Positions 25,279 to 34,021 are shown, counted from the stretch's first letter. The stretch is 64,000 nt of DNA from Streptomyces griseus (GCF_900460065.1 NZ_UAVD01000009.1:1-64000); one strand, 5' to 3'. The notes: a model not told the origin generated them from the sequence alone. Program-made: numbers and translations.

Positions 25279-25310
25279 GGTCGCGCCCCGGGGCGGGGTG
25301 GGGCGCGACC
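25279..25310. terminator. Hairpin terminator between convergent genes
   Basis: GGTCGCGCCCC (25279-25289) and GGGGCGCGACC (25300-25310) form a perfect 11-bp stem with a 10-base loop, between the membrane protein gene and the end of nanE. Confidence 0.85.
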
Positions 25311-25331
25311 GGTGCGTCGCCGTCTGCCGGT

Positions 25332-26045
25332 TCAGCCCCGGGCGGGTCCGCCCGTGCCGTCGGCAGGTGTGCGCGCCAGTGCGTCGGCGAAGCGGGACGT
25401 CAGCGCGGTGGGTGCGGTGATGGCGGTGCCGACCACGACGCTGTGGGCGCCGCGGGCGAGCGCCTCGGCCGCCTCCTCGGGGGTGTTGACGCGCCCTTCG
25501 GCGACGACGGGTACGGAGATCGCGGCCGCCAGGGAGGCCACCAGGTCGAGATCCGGTCCGGTCTGCTGCACGGTCCCCGGCACATAGCCGGACAGGGTGG
25601 TGGAGACGAAGTCCGCGCCCTGTCCGGCGGCGGTGATCCCCTCGGCGAGGGTGGCGACGTCGGCCATGACGAGGGCGCCCGCTCCGTGCACGGCGGCGAC
25701 GAGTTCGGCGAAGGTGGAGCCGTCCGGGCGCGGCCGGTCGGTGGCGTCGGCGGCGACCACGGCGGCGCCCGAGGCGGCGACGGCCAGGGCGTGCCGGACG
25801 GTCGGGGTGATGTACACCCCGGTGTCGCCGTCCTTCCACAGGCCGATGACCGGCAGGTCCACCGCCGCCGCGATGGCCGCGACGACCTCCGGTTCGTTGG
25901 CGCGGATCGCGGCGCCGCCGCCGGCGGCTGCGGCGAGCGCGAGGCGGACGAGGGTGCCGGTCTCCCGCATCGGGTCCCCGGGGGGCGCCTGGCAGGAGAC
26001 GATCAGCCGGCCCCGGAGGGTGGCGGCCAGGTTCTGTGCGTTCAT
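25332..26045 (-). CDS. nanE: N-acetylmannosamine-6-phosphate 2-epimerase
   Basis: The 237-residue TIM-barrel protein converts ManNAc-6-phosphate to GlcNAc-6-phosphate in sialic acid catabolism. Typical NanE blocks are visible: LIVSCQAPPGDPM (residues about 14-26), AAIRANEP, VIGLWKDGDTGVYITPT (catalytic Lys in the LxK region), and the phosphate loop VAEGRVNTPEEAAEALARGAHSVVVGTAIT. It overlaps the kinase gene by 4 bases (ATGA) and is the third gene of the nanA-nanK-nanE operon. Its product enters amino-sugar metabolism through deacetylation to glucosamine-6-phosphate elsewhere in the genome. Confidence 0.93.
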   Translation of the reverse strand: MNAQNLAATLRGRLIVSCQAPPGDPMRETGTLVRLALAAAAGGGAAIRANEPEVVAAIAAAVDLPVIGLWKDGDTGVYITPTVRHALAVAASGAAVVAADATDRPRPDGSTFAELVAAVHGAGALVMADVATLAEGITAAGQGADFVSTTLSGYVPGTVQQTGPDLDLVASLAAAISVPVVAEGRVNTPEEAAEALARGAHSVVVGTAITAPTALTSRFADALARTPADGTGGPARG

Positions 26046-26986
26046 CGGTGGGCTCCCGGACGGTGGAGGGGAAGGGTGGCGGGCAGGGCCGCGGCGCCGC
26101 GTACGGCGGCGTCCCCGCCGTGCAGCGGGGGTTCGGGGAGGAGTCCCCGCAGGGGCGGCATCAGTTCGGCGGCGAAGGCCGCGGCCAGCGCGTCGTGGTA
26201 CAGCGCGCCGATCCGGGGGACTCCCCCGCCGACGACGACCCGGTCGGGGCCGAGGGCGTTGGCCAGGCCGCCGAGGACCCGGCCGGCCGCCGCCGCGCCG
26301 GTGGTGATGGCCCGTACGGCGGCCCGGTCGCCTCCGGCGGCGCGGGCGGCGACCGTTTCGAGCCGGTCCGGCGGGCTGCCGGTGAGCCGTGCGTAGTGGG
26401 CGGCGATGCCCGGACCGGAGGCGATGACCTCCAGGTGTCCGGTGGCGCCGCAGGTGCAGGGCAGTCCGGCCGCCTCGGCGCTGGGCAGATGGCCGAGGTG
26501 GCCGGCGATGCCGGCGGCGCCGTGCAGCATCCGCCCGTCGACGGCGAGGGCGCCTCCCACACCGGTGCCGACGGCCGCGTACAGCAGCGAACCGCGGTGG
26601 CCGGTCAGGGCGGCGAGTTCGGGTCCCGCCGTGGCGCGCACGTCGTTGTCGCAGGCCACGGGCAGGCCCGTACGGTCCGCGAGGCCGGCGCCGAGCGCGG
26701 TGCCGGCCCAGCCCCGGATGGAGTCGGTGGCGCTGGTGACCCTGCCGCTGCGGGGGTCGACGACCCCGGCGGCGGCGACGCCGATCAGGGAGGCCAGTCC
26801 CTCGGGGTCGACCTCGGCCGCCGCCGCGGCGAGCGCGTCGAGCACGGCGGCGGCGCCCTCCCGGGCGGGGGTGGCCCGGGTGCGCCGGACCAGCACCTCC
26901 CCGTCGGGGGCGAAGAGGGCCGCCGCGATCTTCGTGCCCCCGAGGTCGAGGCCGATGACCACGGCTCCGGTCGTCCGCCCGCTCAT
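26042..26986 (-). CDS. nanK: ROK-family N-acetylmannosamine kinase
   Basis: A 314-residue ROK kinase: ATP-binding GLDLGGTKIAAAL at the N terminus, the phosphate-2 motif GTGVGGALAVDG (residues about 138-150), and the ROK signature with zinc ligands GHLGHLPSAEAAGLPCTCGATGHLEVIASGPGIAAH (residues about 165-200; Cys-Thr-Cys). It phosphorylates ManNAc before epimerisation by NanE. The assignment to ManNAc rather than glucose is by operon context: lyase upstream, epimerase downstream, each overlapping by 4 bases. Confidence 0.9.
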   Translation of the reverse strand: MSGRTTGAVVIGLDLGGTKIAAALFAPDGEVLVRRTRATPAREGAAAVLDALAAAAAEVDPEGLASLIGVAAAGVVDPRSGRVTSATDSIRGWAGTALGAGLADRTGLPVACDNDVRATAGPELAALTGHRGSLLYAAVGTGVGGALAVDGRMLHGAAGIAGHLGHLPSAEAAGLPCTCGATGHLEVIASGPGIAAHYARLTGSPPDRLETVAARAAGGDRAAVRAITTGAAAAGRVLGGLANALGPDRVVVGGGVPRIGALYHDALAAAFAAELMPPLRGLLPEPPLHGGDAAVRGAAALPATLPLHRPGAHR

Positions 26987-27942
26987 CGGACCGGCGGCAG
27001 ACCGGCGCCGCGCAGCCGCTCCGCGACGGAGGCGGCGGACGCGGCGGACAGCGGGATCTGCGGGAAGGCGGTCGCGCCGCGGTCGATGACGCCGAGCAGC
27101 CGCAGCGCCTCCTTGAAGGATCCGAGCGCGGACGAGCTGCGGCCCATCTCCTGCTCGGGGCCGGCGTCGACCAGGGCGAACAGCTCGACGAGCCGCTCCT
27201 GTTCCCGGGCGGCGAGCGTCCAGTCCCCCGCCCGCGCGGCGTCGTACAGCCGTACGTAGCCGGCCGGATCGACGTTGCCGAGCCCGGGGACGACGCCGTC
27301 GGCTCCGGCCAGCAGGGCCGCGTCCACGGTGAGTTCGGAGCCGGTCAGCACGGTGAAGTGCGGTGCCGGACCCCGGTCCCTGCCCCCGCGTCCGCCCAGT
27401 TCGACGAGGAGCCTGCGCAGACCGCCCTCGTCGCCGCTGCTGTCCTTGAGGCCGGCCAGGGTGCCGTCCTCGGCCAGTTCGCGGATCAGGGTGGCGGAGA
27501 GCTTGGAGTGCACGGCGACCGGGATGTCGTAGGCGAACAGCGGCAGGTCGACGTCCGCCCGCAGCCTGCGGAAGTGCCCGGCGATCTCGTTGGGGTGGGT
27601 GCGGGTGTAGAAGGGCGCCGTCGCGACGAGGGCGTCGGCGCCCAGCTCCGCGGCGGTCCGGGCGTGGGCGAGCACCCGGGGGGTCGTGGTGTCGATGACC
27701 CCGGCCAGGACGGGGACCCGACCGGCGGCGGCGGTGACGACGGTCTTCAGGGCGGTGGCCCGCCGGTCGTCCGTCAGGTAGGCGACCTCGCTGGTCGAAC
27801 CGAGGGCGAACAGGGCGTGCACGCCGCCGTCGACGAGGTGGCCGACGAGCCGGGCGAGGGAGGCCGTGTCGACCTCGCCCCGGTCGTCGAGCGGAGTGCA
27901 GACCGGCGGTACGACGCCGCGCAGCGGTGCGGTCAGGGACAT
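26983..27942 (-). CDS. nanA: N-acetylneuraminate lyase (DHDPS family), copy 1
   Basis: The 319-residue dihydrodipicolinate synthase/NAL-family aldolase has the pattern LFALGSTSEVAYLT (residues about 46-59), the catalytic tyrosine region FAYDIPVAVHSK (about 135-146) and the Schiff-base lysine in LAGLKDSSGDEGG (about 160-172). NAL cleaves sialic acid to pyruvate and ManNAc. A related protein at 38047-38985 is the second copy. It is the first gene of the operon with nanK and nanE. ATG 27942 was chosen over a farther upstream frame because the operator at 28019-28040 lies in the extension. Confidence 0.9.
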   Translation of the reverse strand: MSLTAPLRGVVPPVCTPLDDRGEVDTASLARLVGHLVDGGVHALFALGSTSEVAYLTDDRRATALKTVVTAAAGRVPVLAGVIDTTTPRVLAHARTAAELGADALVATAPFYTRTHPNEIAGHFRRLRADVDLPLFAYDIPVAVHSKLSATLIRELAEDGTLAGLKDSSGDEGGLRRLLVELGGRGGRDRGPAPHFTVLTGSELTVDAALLAGADGVVPGLGNVDPAGYVRLYDAARAGDWTLAAREQERLVELFALVDAGPEQEMGRSSSALGSFKEALRLLGVIDRGATAFPQIPLSAASAASVAERLRGAGLPPVR

Positions 27943-28018
27943 GGTGGGAGAGCTCCAGCTCGCTCGGGACGCCGGTCTTTCGCCTTTCGCCCGGAAGGGA
28001 GGACGAGACCAGGACATG

Positions 28019-28040
28019 AGACGTAAGATGTCTTACGTCT
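28019..28040. promoter_or_regulatory. GntR-type operator 1 of the sialic acid regulon
   Basis: Arms AGACGTAAG and CTTACGTCT are perfectly complementary around ATGT. It lies between divergent nanA and the GntR gene. Shares the core AGACGT(A/C)AGATGTC with operators at 31372 and 32282. A second palindrome, GGCTTAGCTTAAGCC (28041-28055), adjoins it. Confidence 0.88.
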
Positions 28041-28115
28041 GGCTTAGCTTAAGCCGATGCCCCGGCGGCCGGTCAAGAGGCCGCGGCGGCCGACGACACC
28101 CCCAGGAGGACGGTT

Positions 28116-28874
28116 GTGGCCCGCCCCACCATGGCGCAGGACATCGAGCGCAGGATCAAGGAACTGATCCTCGACCGGGCGCTCGGCCCGGGCGATCCGC
28201 TCCCCACCGAACCGGAGCTGATGGAGCTGTTCGCCGCCGGGCGGGTCTCGGTGCGCGAGGCGCTCAAGGCGTTGCAGGCCGTGAACGTCGTGGAGATCCG
28301 GCGGGGCTTCGGCACCTTCGTCGGCTCGCTCTCGCTGACGCCCTTCGCCGAGGGGCTGGCCTTCCGGGCGGTCGTGCGCCACGGTCGGGGCGAGCCGGGG
28401 CTGCTGGAGCTGATGAAGGTGCGCGAGGCGCTGGAGACCGGCCTGGTCGGCGCCGTCAGCGCCGGCATCCCCGCCGGGGACCTGGCGGTGCTGCGGAGTC
28501 TGGTCGCCACGATGGAGGCCGAGGCGGCCCGGGACGGCCGGGTCGCCCGGGCGACCGACCGCGCCTTCCACCTGGCGCTCTACGCCTCGCTCGACAACCA
28601 CCTGCTCAGTGAGGTGCTGGACGCTTTCTGGGCGGCGATGGACCGGGTGCGCACCAGTACGGACGACGGCCACCAGGACCCCGGCACCACCTGCCGCCAG
28701 CACCACGAGATCGTCGTGGCGGTGGCGGCGGGCGACGGGGTCCGGGCGGCCTCGGCGATGCGCGCCCACTTCGACGGCATCCGCGCCCGTCTGGAGCGGC
28801 ACCCGTCCGGGGGCGGTTACGGGGTCACGGTCACCGACCGGCTGCCCGAGGCCTGCTTGCCGTCGGCCTTGTAG
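28116..28874 (+). CDS. GntR/FadR-family regulator (NanR-like)
   Basis: A 252-residue regulator with a GntR winged helix (residues about 8-70: GDPLPTEPELMELFAAGRVSVREALKALQAVNVVEIRRGFGTFV in fragments such as LPTEPELMEL and VSVREALKALQ) and an FCD ligand domain (about 95-235) with the conserved metal-binding Asp/His residues in DRAFHLALY and CRQHHEIVVAV. It probably senses sialic acid or ManNAc and controls the divergent nan operon through operator 1. GTG 28116 follows AGGAGGACG. Its 3' end overlaps the convergent sialidase gene by 58 bases. Confidence 0.92.
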   Translation: MARPTMAQDIERRIKELILDRALGPGDPLPTEPELMELFAAGRVSVREALKALQAVNVVEIRRGFGTFVGSLSLTPFAEGLAFRAVVRHGRGEPGLLELMKVREALETGLVGAVSAGIPAGDLAVLRSLVATMEAEAARDGRVARATDRAFHLALYASLDNHLLSEVLDAFWAAMDRVRTSTDDGHQDPGTTCRQHHEIVVAVAAGDGVRAASAMRAHFDGIRARLERHPSGGGYGVTVTDRLPEACLPSAL

Positions 28875-30256
28875 GTCACCGTCAGGCGGGCGTCGCCGGT
28901 CGCGCCCGCCGGGATCGTGACCGGGACCTTGATGTTCGCTCCCTGGCCGGGCCGGACCGCCGGGAACGCCACCTGCCTCGTGCTCCAGCCGGCGGGTACG
29001 GCCAGGTCGAGCGTGCCCGCGCTGCGCGTGACGTCCATCCGGTTGACGACGCGTACGGTCACCTCGGCGGTGGTCCCGGCCCTCAGCGTGGCCGGGGGCG
29101 TGATGGTGATGTCCGCGCAGGTGCCGCCGAGCCACTTCAGGTCGAAGGAGGAGTAGGTGATGTGCCGGTAGTCGGCGCGCTCGTAGAGCAGCCCGAGCCG
29201 GCCGTCCGGCAGCCGGGTCAGCGTCGAGTAGGCGGCGCTGCCCGGGTCGACGACCTTGCGGATCGGCCAGGTCCTGCCGTTGTCGCAGGACATCTTCACG
29301 GTCAGGTTCTTGCGCGCGGTGCTGTCGGTGTTGCTGAACAGCAGCCAGGATGCCTGGGGGTGGGAGGCGGGGACGTCGGGGGCGTAGCGGATGACCGAGC
29401 CGTTGTTCGCCGGGTCGGGGAGGTCGGTGTCCTGGACGAACGGTGTGTAGGTGACGCCGCCGTCGCTGGAGTACGCGACGGTCCGGTAGGGCGCGGAGCG
29501 GTTGTTGAGCATGATCCGGCCGTCGCTGAGCTCGACGGTCTTGTTCTCGTCGCCGCCGGGACCGACCGGGGTGCCCGTCTTCCAGGTCGCTCCGTGGTCG
29601 TCGCTGTAGGCGCTGACGGCGTAGTTGGCTCCGTTGTTCCGGATGGCGTACTGCTGGATCAGCCGCCCCTCGTACGCGCCGTGGCGCACCTGGATTCCTT
29701 CGCCGGAGGCCGCGAACATACCGGCCCAGGCGGGGTTCTTGATCTGCTTCGTGATGCGGCGGTGGGTCCAGGTGACGCCGTCGTCGTCCGAGTAGCTGTA
29801 GTCGGCCTGGAGGATGTTCGGGTCGCTCTCGTCGTTGCCGGTGCCCGAGCCGAAGAAGCCCTGGTTCACGGAGCCCGCGTAGAAGACGAAGATCCGGCCG
29901 GTCGTGCGGTCGACGAGGAGGCTGGGGTCGCCGAATCCCTTGGGGGCCGCTTCCTTGCGGACGACCTGCTGGCTCTCCCAGGTGGCGCCTCCGTCGGTGC
30001 TGCGCCGTACGACGACGCCGAGGTTGCCGGGGAGGTCGCCGAGCGTGGGGCGGGTGTCGTAGGCGGCGATCAGCGTGCCCCGGACGGAGGTGGTGAGCGC
30101 GGGGATGCGGTAGTGGGGGGAGCCGACGCCCTGGGTCGCGATGTCCTGGGAGGTCAGCTCACCGGGGGCGGCGGCCGGTGCGCCGTGGGCGGTGCCGGCG
30201 GTGGTGGCCACCAGGAGGGCGGCGGACAGCATGGCGACGGTGACTCTGCGCTGCAT
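28817..30256 (-). CDS. Secreted exo-alpha-sialidase (GH33 type)
   Basis: A 479-residue secreted enzyme: Sec signal peptide (residues 1-25, ending GTAHGA), the arginine motif YRIPAL (residue about 49), and five Asp-box repeats of the SxDxGxTW kind (STDGGATW, SDDDGVTW, SDDHGATW, SSDGGVTY, CDNGRTW), i.e. a six-blade propeller. Catalytic Arg, Glu and Tyr are expected; the late GLLYERADY fits the nucleophile region. A C-terminal NEW3-type beta domain (about 380-479) follows. It releases sialic acid from host or environmental glycans. It is co-transcribed after the esterase gene (65-base gap). Confidence 0.93.
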   Translation of the reverse strand: MQRRVTVAMLSAALLVATTAGTAHGAPAAAPGELTSQDIATQGVGSPHYRIPALTTSVRGTLIAAYDTRPTLGDLPGNLGVVVRRSTDGGATWESQQVVRKEAAPKGFGDPSLLVDRTTGRIFVFYAGSVNQGFFGSGTGNDESDPNILQADYSYSDDDGVTWTHRRITKQIKNPAWAGMFAASGEGIQVRHGAYEGRLIQQYAIRNNGANYAVSAYSDDHGATWKTGTPVGPGGDENKTVELSDGRIMLNNRSAPYRTVAYSSDGGVTYTPFVQDTDLPDPANNGSVIRYAPDVPASHPQASWLLFSNTDSTARKNLTVKMSCDNGRTWPIRKVVDPGSAAYSTLTRLPDGRLGLLYERADYRHITYSSFDLKWLGGTCADITITPPATLRAGTTAEVTVRVVNRMDVTRSAGTLDLAVPAGWSTRQVAFPAVRPGQGANIKVPVTIPAGATGDARLTVTYKADGKQASGSRSVTVTP

Positions 30257-30321
30257 GGGCGATCTCTCTTCTCATGAGGGGAGACGTGCGGACGGAGCGT
30301 TCCGTGGTCGGACGCGACCGG

Positions 30322-31329
30322 TCAGGCGCGGTCGGTCCGGTCGGCCGGGAGGCCCGCGAACAGGGCGCGCACCCAGGCCAGTTGTTCGGCCCGGTGGTGT
30401 TCGGCGCCGCCCTCGTGCCCGTTGAACTCGTAGACGCGCACGTCCTTGGGGCCCGCGTACCGGTTGTAGGCCGTGAAGCAGGTGGAGGGTGGACAGATGT
30501 CGTCCGCCATCGCGATGGAGAACAGCGCGGGGGCGGTGGCCCGGGTGGCGTGGTGGGCCCCGTCGAAGTACGACAGGGTGTGGAACACCGGCTCGACGCG
30601 GTCGCGGTGGAGCCGGAGGTAGGCGGCGATCTCGGTGTACGGGGGCGTCGCGGCGATCCGCGCGGCGCGGGGGATGTTGCACAGGAACGGCACGTCCGGC
30701 ATCACTCCGGCGAGCCCCGGCACGAGCCCGGCCACGGCCAGCGCGATGCCCCCGCCCTGGCTGACCCCGGTCACCACGATGCGGGCGGGATCGACCTCGG
30801 GGTGCTCGCGCATCGCCCGCACGCAGCGGACCGCGTCGGTGAACACCCGCCGGTAGTAGTGCGTCGCGGGACTCTCGACGCCCCGGGTCAGGAAGCCCGG
30901 CACGGACCCGGCGGAGCCGGGGTCGGTGTCGGGGGTGTCGCCGGTCGCCGAGGACCAGCCCTGGCCGCGGGTGTCCATGACCAGGTGCGCGTATCCGGCG
31001 CAGGCCCACATCAGCTGCTCGTGGGCCAGGCCCCGGCCGCGCCCGTACCCGAGGAACTCCACGACGCAGCCGAGCGGCCCGGTGGCCCCGGCGGGCATGC
31101 GCAGCCATCCCCGTACGGGACGGCCGTCGTGGCCCGGGACGCTCACGTCGTAAGCGCGGACCTGCACCAGCCCGCTGTCGACCTCGTCGAACCGGGGTCG
31201 CCGGTCCGGTGCGCCGCCGGGGGCCCGCTCGTCCAGGGTGTCGGACCAGAAGGCGTCGAAGCCGTCGGGAAGCGGCAGTTCGGGCCGGTAGGCGCGGCAT
31301 TCCGCGAGCGTGAGATCGGCCGACGGCAT
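30322..31329 (-). CDS. CE7-type acetylxylan esterase/cephalosporin-C deacetylase-like
   Basis: A 335-residue alpha/beta hydrolase of the acetylxylan esterase AXE1 (CE7) family: RGQG oxyanion/structural motif in MDTRGQGWSS (residues about 119-128), nucleophile elbow GVSQGGG (about 183-189), an Asp near ADDICPPST, and HE in NGHEGG (about 312-318). CE7 enzymes deacetylate xylo-oligosaccharides and cephalosporin C and have no signal peptide here, so this acts in the cytoplasm. Placed between operator 2 and the sialidase, it may de-O-acetylate imported sialic acids (inference). ATG 31329 follows CAGGAGGGCACC. Confidence 0.9.
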   Translation of the reverse strand: MPSADLTLAECRAYRPELPLPDGFDAFWSDTLDERAPGGAPDRRPRFDEVDSGLVQVRAYDVSVPGHDGRPVRGWLRMPAGATGPLGCVVEFLGYGRGRGLAHEQLMWACAGYAHLVMDTRGQGWSSATGDTPDTDPGSAGSVPGFLTRGVESPATHYYRRVFTDAVRCVRAMREHPEVDPARIVVTGVSQGGGIALAVAGLVPGLAGVMPDVPFLCNIPRAARIAATPPYTEIAAYLRLHRDRVEPVFHTLSYFDGAHHATRATAPALFSIAMADDICPPSTCFTAYNRYAGPKDVRVYEFNGHEGGAEHHRAEQLAWVRALFAGLPADRTDRA

Positions 31330-31371
31330 GGCGGTGCCCTCCTGGAGGGATGAGGAAAGCGACAGGACAGA

Positions 31372-31393
31372 AGACGTCAGATGTCCTGATGGC
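31372..31393. promoter_or_regulatory. GntR-type operator 2 of the sialic acid regulon
   Basis: AGACGTCAG, ATGT, then CCTGATGGC: left half and spacer match operator 1, right half is degenerate. It lies 43 bases upstream of the esterase start and would control the esterase-sialidase operon. Confidence 0.7.
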
Positions 31394-31489
31394 AAACCAG
31401 ACCGTAGGGAGCCGCGGGGCCGCCCGTCAAGGGCCGGGCCGCCCCGCGCTCCCACCGCGAAGGGCCGGGCGCGAGCGCGCCGGCCGCGA

Positions 31490-32221
31490 TCAGCCCTCGC
31501 TCTCCCCGCGCGCCCTGGCCTCCGCGATCCGGCGTCTGACCGGGGCGTAGTGCTCGCCGAGCGCCTTCAGGAACGCGGGGACGTCGCCCTCGCGGGCCGC
31601 GTCCACGATGTTCTGGTGGGCGGCGACGGTCTCGGCCTCGTCGGCGTGCGTGAACCCCTGCAGATGCGGCGCGACGATCGTGTAGACGTCCCAGAAGGCC
31701 ATCGAGAGCTGGCCGATCAGATCGTTGCCGAGCGGCGCCACGAGCAGCGCGTGGAAGGCGCGGTCCGCCGCGACGAAGCCGTGCCCGTCGCCCACGCCGG
31801 TCTCGCGCATGGTCGCCACCAGACTGTCCAGCCGGTCCAGCTCCTCGGCGTCCAGCGAGGAGATGATCCGGTCGGCCATGCCCCGTTCGAAAAGCTCGCG
31901 CACGTCGACGAGGTCGGCCATCACCTGGAAGTCGTCGTCGGGCGAGAGCAGCCCCCGGAAGGTGAGGCTCTCCACCAGCGCCGACAGGCTCAGCCGGCCG
32001 ACGTACGTCCCGTGGCCGTGACGGACTTCGACGATGTCGAGCGCGGCAAGGATCTTGACGGCCTCCCGGACGCTGGAACGGCTGGCGCCGAGCGTCTCGC
32101 ACAGGGCCGGTTCCGTCGGCAACGGGTCGCCCGGGCGCAGCCGTTCGTCGAGGATGTACCGCTTGATGCCCTCGACGACCTCCTGCCGCAACAGGGTGCG
32201 ACCGGGTCTCGCGCCGGACAT
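31490..32221 (-). CDS. GntR/FadR-family regulator, second copy in locus
   Basis: A 243-residue regulator with a winged helix (residues about 12-75: GDPLPTEPALCETLGASRSSVREAVKILAALDIVEVRHGHGTYVG) quoted here by its parts LPTEPALCETLG and SSVREAVKIL, and an FCD domain (85-235) with metal ligands in DRAFHALLV and EAETVAAHQNIV. ATG 32221 follows GGGGAG. It is divergent from the transporter operon; operator 3 lies between them. It resembles the regulator at 28116-28874 in the DNA-contacting helix (PLPTEPxL, SVREAxK), so the two may recognise overlapping operator sequences. Confidence 0.92.
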   Translation of the reverse strand: MSGARPGRTLLRQEVVEGIKRYILDERLRPGDPLPTEPALCETLGASRSSVREAVKILAALDIVEVRHGHGTYVGRLSLSALVESLTFRGLLSPDDDFQVMADLVDVRELFERGMADRIISSLDAEELDRLDSLVATMRETGVGDGHGFVAADRAFHALLVAPLGNDLIGQLSMAFWDVYTIVAPHLQGFTHADEAETVAAHQNIVDAAREGDVPAFLKALGEHYAPVRRRIAEARARGESEG

Positions 32222-32281
32222 AGGTGAACTCCCCACCTCTTGACCCCTCTCGATTGTCGAGCTACGTTCCCACGCTATCAA

Positions 32282-32303
32282 GGCATCAGACATCTGACGT
32301 CTG
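32282..32303. promoter_or_regulatory. GntR-type operator 3 of the sialic acid regulon
   Basis: On the minus strand AGACGTCAG, ATGT, CTGATGCCT; 7 of 9 arm positions pair. It lies between the second GntR/FadR gene and the ABC transporter genes, probably controlling both. Confidence 0.8.
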
Positions 32304-32385
32304 ACGCTCTCGCCGATCAGGCGTCCCGATAGCCTTCGAAAATCCGTTCTCCACCCATTCCTCACCAACGTCCTTTGGAGGACCC

Positions 32386-33981
32386 GTGCCCGAGCTGAGG
32401 CCAGCCGGCGTCGAGCGCCGCACCTTCCTGCGTTACACCAGTGCCCTCGGCGCGGCAGCCGCCATCACGGCAGGCCTTTCGGCTTGCGGCGGGCCCTCCT
32501 CGACCGCCGACGGAGCGGCCGCGAAGGGCGACGGCAACGGCACCATCGAGGCGGGTCTGTCGTACCCCCTCTCGACCGGTTTCGACCCGATGATCACGTC
32601 GGGCGCCACCCCGTACGCCGCCAATATGCACATCTTCGAGGGGCTCGTAGATCTCGATCCCGCAACACTCGTGGCACGCCCCGCGCTGGCCACCGAGATG
32701 CCGAAGAAGATCAACGCCACCACCTACCGCGCCACCCTGCGCGACGGCGCGACCTTCCACGACGGCTCACCGGTCACCGCCGAGGACGTCGTCTTCAGCT
32801 TCGAGCGCATCCTCGACGAGAAGAACGCGTCGCTGATGGCGCAGTTCGTGCCGTTCATCGACACGGTCACGGCGGTCGACGCGAAGACCGTCGAGTTCAA
32901 GCTCCGGCACGCCTTCGCACTCTTCCCCTCCCGGATAGCCGTCGCCCGGATCGTGCCCAAGAAGATCGTCGAGGCGGACGTCAAGGGCTTCGACGCCAAG
33001 CCCGTCGGCTCGGGGCCGTACCGGTTCGTCGAGGCGACCCGCGAGGACAAGATCGTCTTCGAGAAGTACGCGAAGTACAACGGCCCGCACCCGGCGAAGG
33101 CCCAGAAGATGGTCTGGCGCCTGATGTCCGACCAGTCGGCCCGCGTCAGCGCCATGGAGTCCGGCCGCGTCCAGGCGATCGAGGACGTCCCGTACATCGA
33201 CGTCCAGCGGCTCTCCGCCACCGCGAAGACCGAGTCCGTGCAGTCCTTCGGCCTTCTCTTCCTGATGTTCAACACGGCGGACAAGCGCTTCGCCGACAAG
33301 CGGGTGCGCCAGGCCCTGCACTACGCCCTGGACACCGAGAAGATCATCAAGACCGCGATGGTCGGCAACGCGACGGCCGCCACCGGCTACGTCCCCACCA
33401 CCCACCCCGACTACCACAAGGCCGCCACCGCCTACACCCACGACGTGGCGAAGGCGAAGAAGCTGCTGGCCGACGCGGGCGTGGGCAAGCTGAAGTTCAC
33501 CGTGCTCACCACGGACACCGGGTGGGTCAAGGACATCGCCCCGCTGCTCAAGGAGAGCTGGGCCGCGGCCGGCATCGAGGCCACCTTGGACATCGCCCAG
33601 TCCGCCGCCCAGTACGCCAAGGTCGACGGCGGGGACTTCGAGGTCATGGTGGCCCCGGGCGACCCCTCGGTCTTCGGCAACGACGTCGACCTCCTGATGC
33701 GCTGGTTCTACTACGGCTTCTGGCCCGAGAAGCGCTACGCGTGGGCCGGCTCCCCCGCGTACAAGAAGGTCAAGCAGCTCCTCGACAAGGCCGCCCGGGC
33801 GGCCGACGAGGCGACGCGCAAGCAACTGTGGGGCGAGATCACCGATCTGGTCGCCGACGAGGCCGCGCTCTACCCGATCCTGCACCGCAAGCTGCCCACC
33901 GCCTGGAACGACAAGGCGCTCCCCGGCTTCAAGCCGCTGCCCACCACGGGCCTGTCCTTCGTGGACGTCGGCCGCGCCTGA
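32386..33981 (+). CDS. Peptide-type ABC transporter substrate-binding lipoprotein (probable sialic acid uptake)
   Basis: A 531-residue family 5 solute-binding protein. The N terminus has a twin-arginine motif (ERRTFLRYTS) followed by the lipobox LSACGG, so it is likely a Tat-exported lipoprotein. The conserved signature is in ATFHDGSPVTAEDVVFSFERILD (residues about 126-147, quoted as DGSPVTAEDVVFSFERI). Peptide-type systems carry sialic acid in some bacteria (Sat-type); the genomic setting here supports that role. Start GTG 32386 is preceded by GGAGGACCC. It heads the operon with two permease/ATPase genes and a lyase. A hairpin follows the stop and may favour its higher expression. Confidence 0.9.
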   Translation: MPELRPAGVERRTFLRYTSALGAAAAITAGLSACGGPSSTADGAAAKGDGNGTIEAGLSYPLSTGFDPMITSGATPYAANMHIFEGLVDLDPATLVARPALATEMPKKINATTYRATLRDGATFHDGSPVTAEDVVFSFERILDEKNASLMAQFVPFIDTVTAVDAKTVEFKLRHAFALFPSRIAVARIVPKKIVEADVKGFDAKPVGSGPYRFVEATREDKIVFEKYAKYNGPHPAKAQKMVWRLMSDQSARVSAMESGRVQAIEDVPYIDVQRLSATAKTESVQSFGLLFLMFNTADKRFADKRVRQALHYALDTEKIIKTAMVGNATAATGYVPTTHPDYHKAATAYTHDVAKAKKLLADAGVGKLKFTVLTTDTGWVKDIAPLLKESWAAAGIEATLDIAQSAAQYAKVDGGDFEVMVAPGDPSVFGNDVDLLMRWFYYGFWPEKRYAWAGSPAYKKVKQLLDKAARAADEATRKQLWGEITDLVADEAALYPILHRKLPTAWNDKALPGFKPLPTTGLSFVDVGRA

Positions 33982-34021
33982 CGTCCACCCGGTCCGGGCC
34001 GCCGCCTGCCGGGCCCCGTCG

